Assembly (NCBI GenBank): GCA_016927125.1
Contig: JAFGNG010000010.1
Span: 1 to 7,056, forward strand
DNA: 7,056 nucleotides
Source: Planctomycetota bacterium
GTDB taxonomy: Bacteria; Planctomycetota; SZUA-567; JAFGNG01
Reading direction: 5' to 3'
Shown: positions 6,689 through 7,056 of the stretch, piece after piece
Numbering within the stretch: the stretch's first letter is position 1
Layout of the letters: each line of letters opens with the position of its first letter
The notes under the pieces: model-generated
Seen by the model: only the letters and a program-made list of their open reading frames with translations
Told to the model about the DNA's origin: nothing
Databases searched by the model: none
Translations under genes and position numbers: made by a program

Positions 6689-7056
6689 TTACTTCGCGAC
6701 CGGAGTCTCCTTGCAACAACTGCAAGCAGCCGCCTGGTCTAACGCGGCAAGATGATTCTGATAAGCCATAGACTGCTGGCATACAATCGGGTGGAATTCG
6801 TTAATCATCGAAGTGGACGCGCCGTCATTCGCGAACAAGCCGTACTTCTCGACGAGTTCTTTCAGAACCTCAGGATGGTCGATTACGGGGCAAGGGCGGC
6901 GCAGATCGTCGCCAAAGGGCTGGCGGGAGCGCGCGTCCTTGAAGACATCGCTATTCATGATCTCCACAATCCCCTTGTCATGGATATTGTCCTTGGCGAA
7001 ATGGACAAAGACACAGGGCTCGACATTACCGTTGGGGGTAATGTGGACATACTTGC
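6689..7056 (-). CDS. Radical SAM protein, C-terminal part with auxiliary cluster region (start off the right edge)
   Basis: The last 121 codons of a minus-strand gene whose start lies outside the window; a two-base partial codon (xGC) precedes them. The reading 'KYVHITPNGNVEPCVFVHFAKDNI', then 'RRPCPVIDHPEVLKELVEKYG', matches the C-terminal SPASM-like region I know from radical SAM proteins. There the Cys of EPC and RPC, with others, hold an auxiliary iron-sulfur cluster. The SAM-binding CxxxCxxC motif would be in the missing part, so the reaction cannot be named. A GTG at 6967 could open a 92-residue ORF, but the frame stays open and family-like upstream of it, so that is an internal Val. 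The C-terminus adds a Cys-rich tail (IVCQQ, then ACSCCKE) beyond the conserved part. The gene ends 27 nt before the shared terminator hairpin. Family assignment is from memory of motifs. Confidence 0.82.
   Translation of the reverse strand, partial: KYVHITPNGNVEPCVFVHFAKDNIHDKGIVEIMNSDVFKDARSRQPFGDDLRRPCPVIDHPEVLKELVEKYGLFANDGASTSMINEFHPIVCQQSMAYQNHLAALDQAAACSCCKETPVAK

Noticed and set aside
6689..6967. A stand-alone 92-residue protein starting at GTG 6967
   Set aside because: The frame is open to the right edge, and the upstream 29 codons encode a conserved radical SAM C-terminal pattern (PNGNVEPC), so the GTG is internal.

Overview
The window looks like chromosomal DNA from a Gram-negative bacterium, most plausibly a member of the PVC group (Lentisphaerota, Planctomycetota or relatives). 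This rests on the long Hanks-type Ser/Thr kinase. It has an N-terminal CPYC half zinc ribbon, one transmembrane helix, a concanavalin-like domain and C-terminal TPRs, a build I associate with that group. Exported SurA/PpiC-type and TPR proteins fit a cell with a periplasm. The taxonomic call is inference. No mobile elements, tRNA, rRNA or CRISPR repeats were seen.

Layout: positions 1-5369 hold three genes on the minus strand that read as one operon: an exported parvulin-type peptidyl-prolyl isomerase (TTG start, strong Shine-Dalgarno), then the 1027-residue membrane kinase 30 nt downstream, then an exported protein of unknown function. The last overlaps the kinase stop by four bases (ATGA) and runs off the left edge after 386 codons. 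It is easy to miss because its frame has no stop inside the window. Positions 5370-5632 are a divergent promoter region with a good sigma-70-type promoter in each direction. Positions 5633-6598 hold an exported TPR protein on the plus strand. A short hairpin at 6635-6670 acts as a shared terminator between it and a convergent minus-strand gene (6689 to the right edge), which is the C-terminal part of a radical SAM protein with a Cys-rich tail.

How it may work together (inference): the isomerase, the unknown protein and the TPR protein all carry export signals. The kinase places its catalytic domain in the cytoplasm and about 600 residues of ConA-like plus TPR sensor in the periplasm. The four genes, expressed from one back-to-back promoter region, could form an envelope folding or sensing module with a transmembrane kinase as the signal output. 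The radical SAM gene is insulated by the terminator and is probably unrelated.
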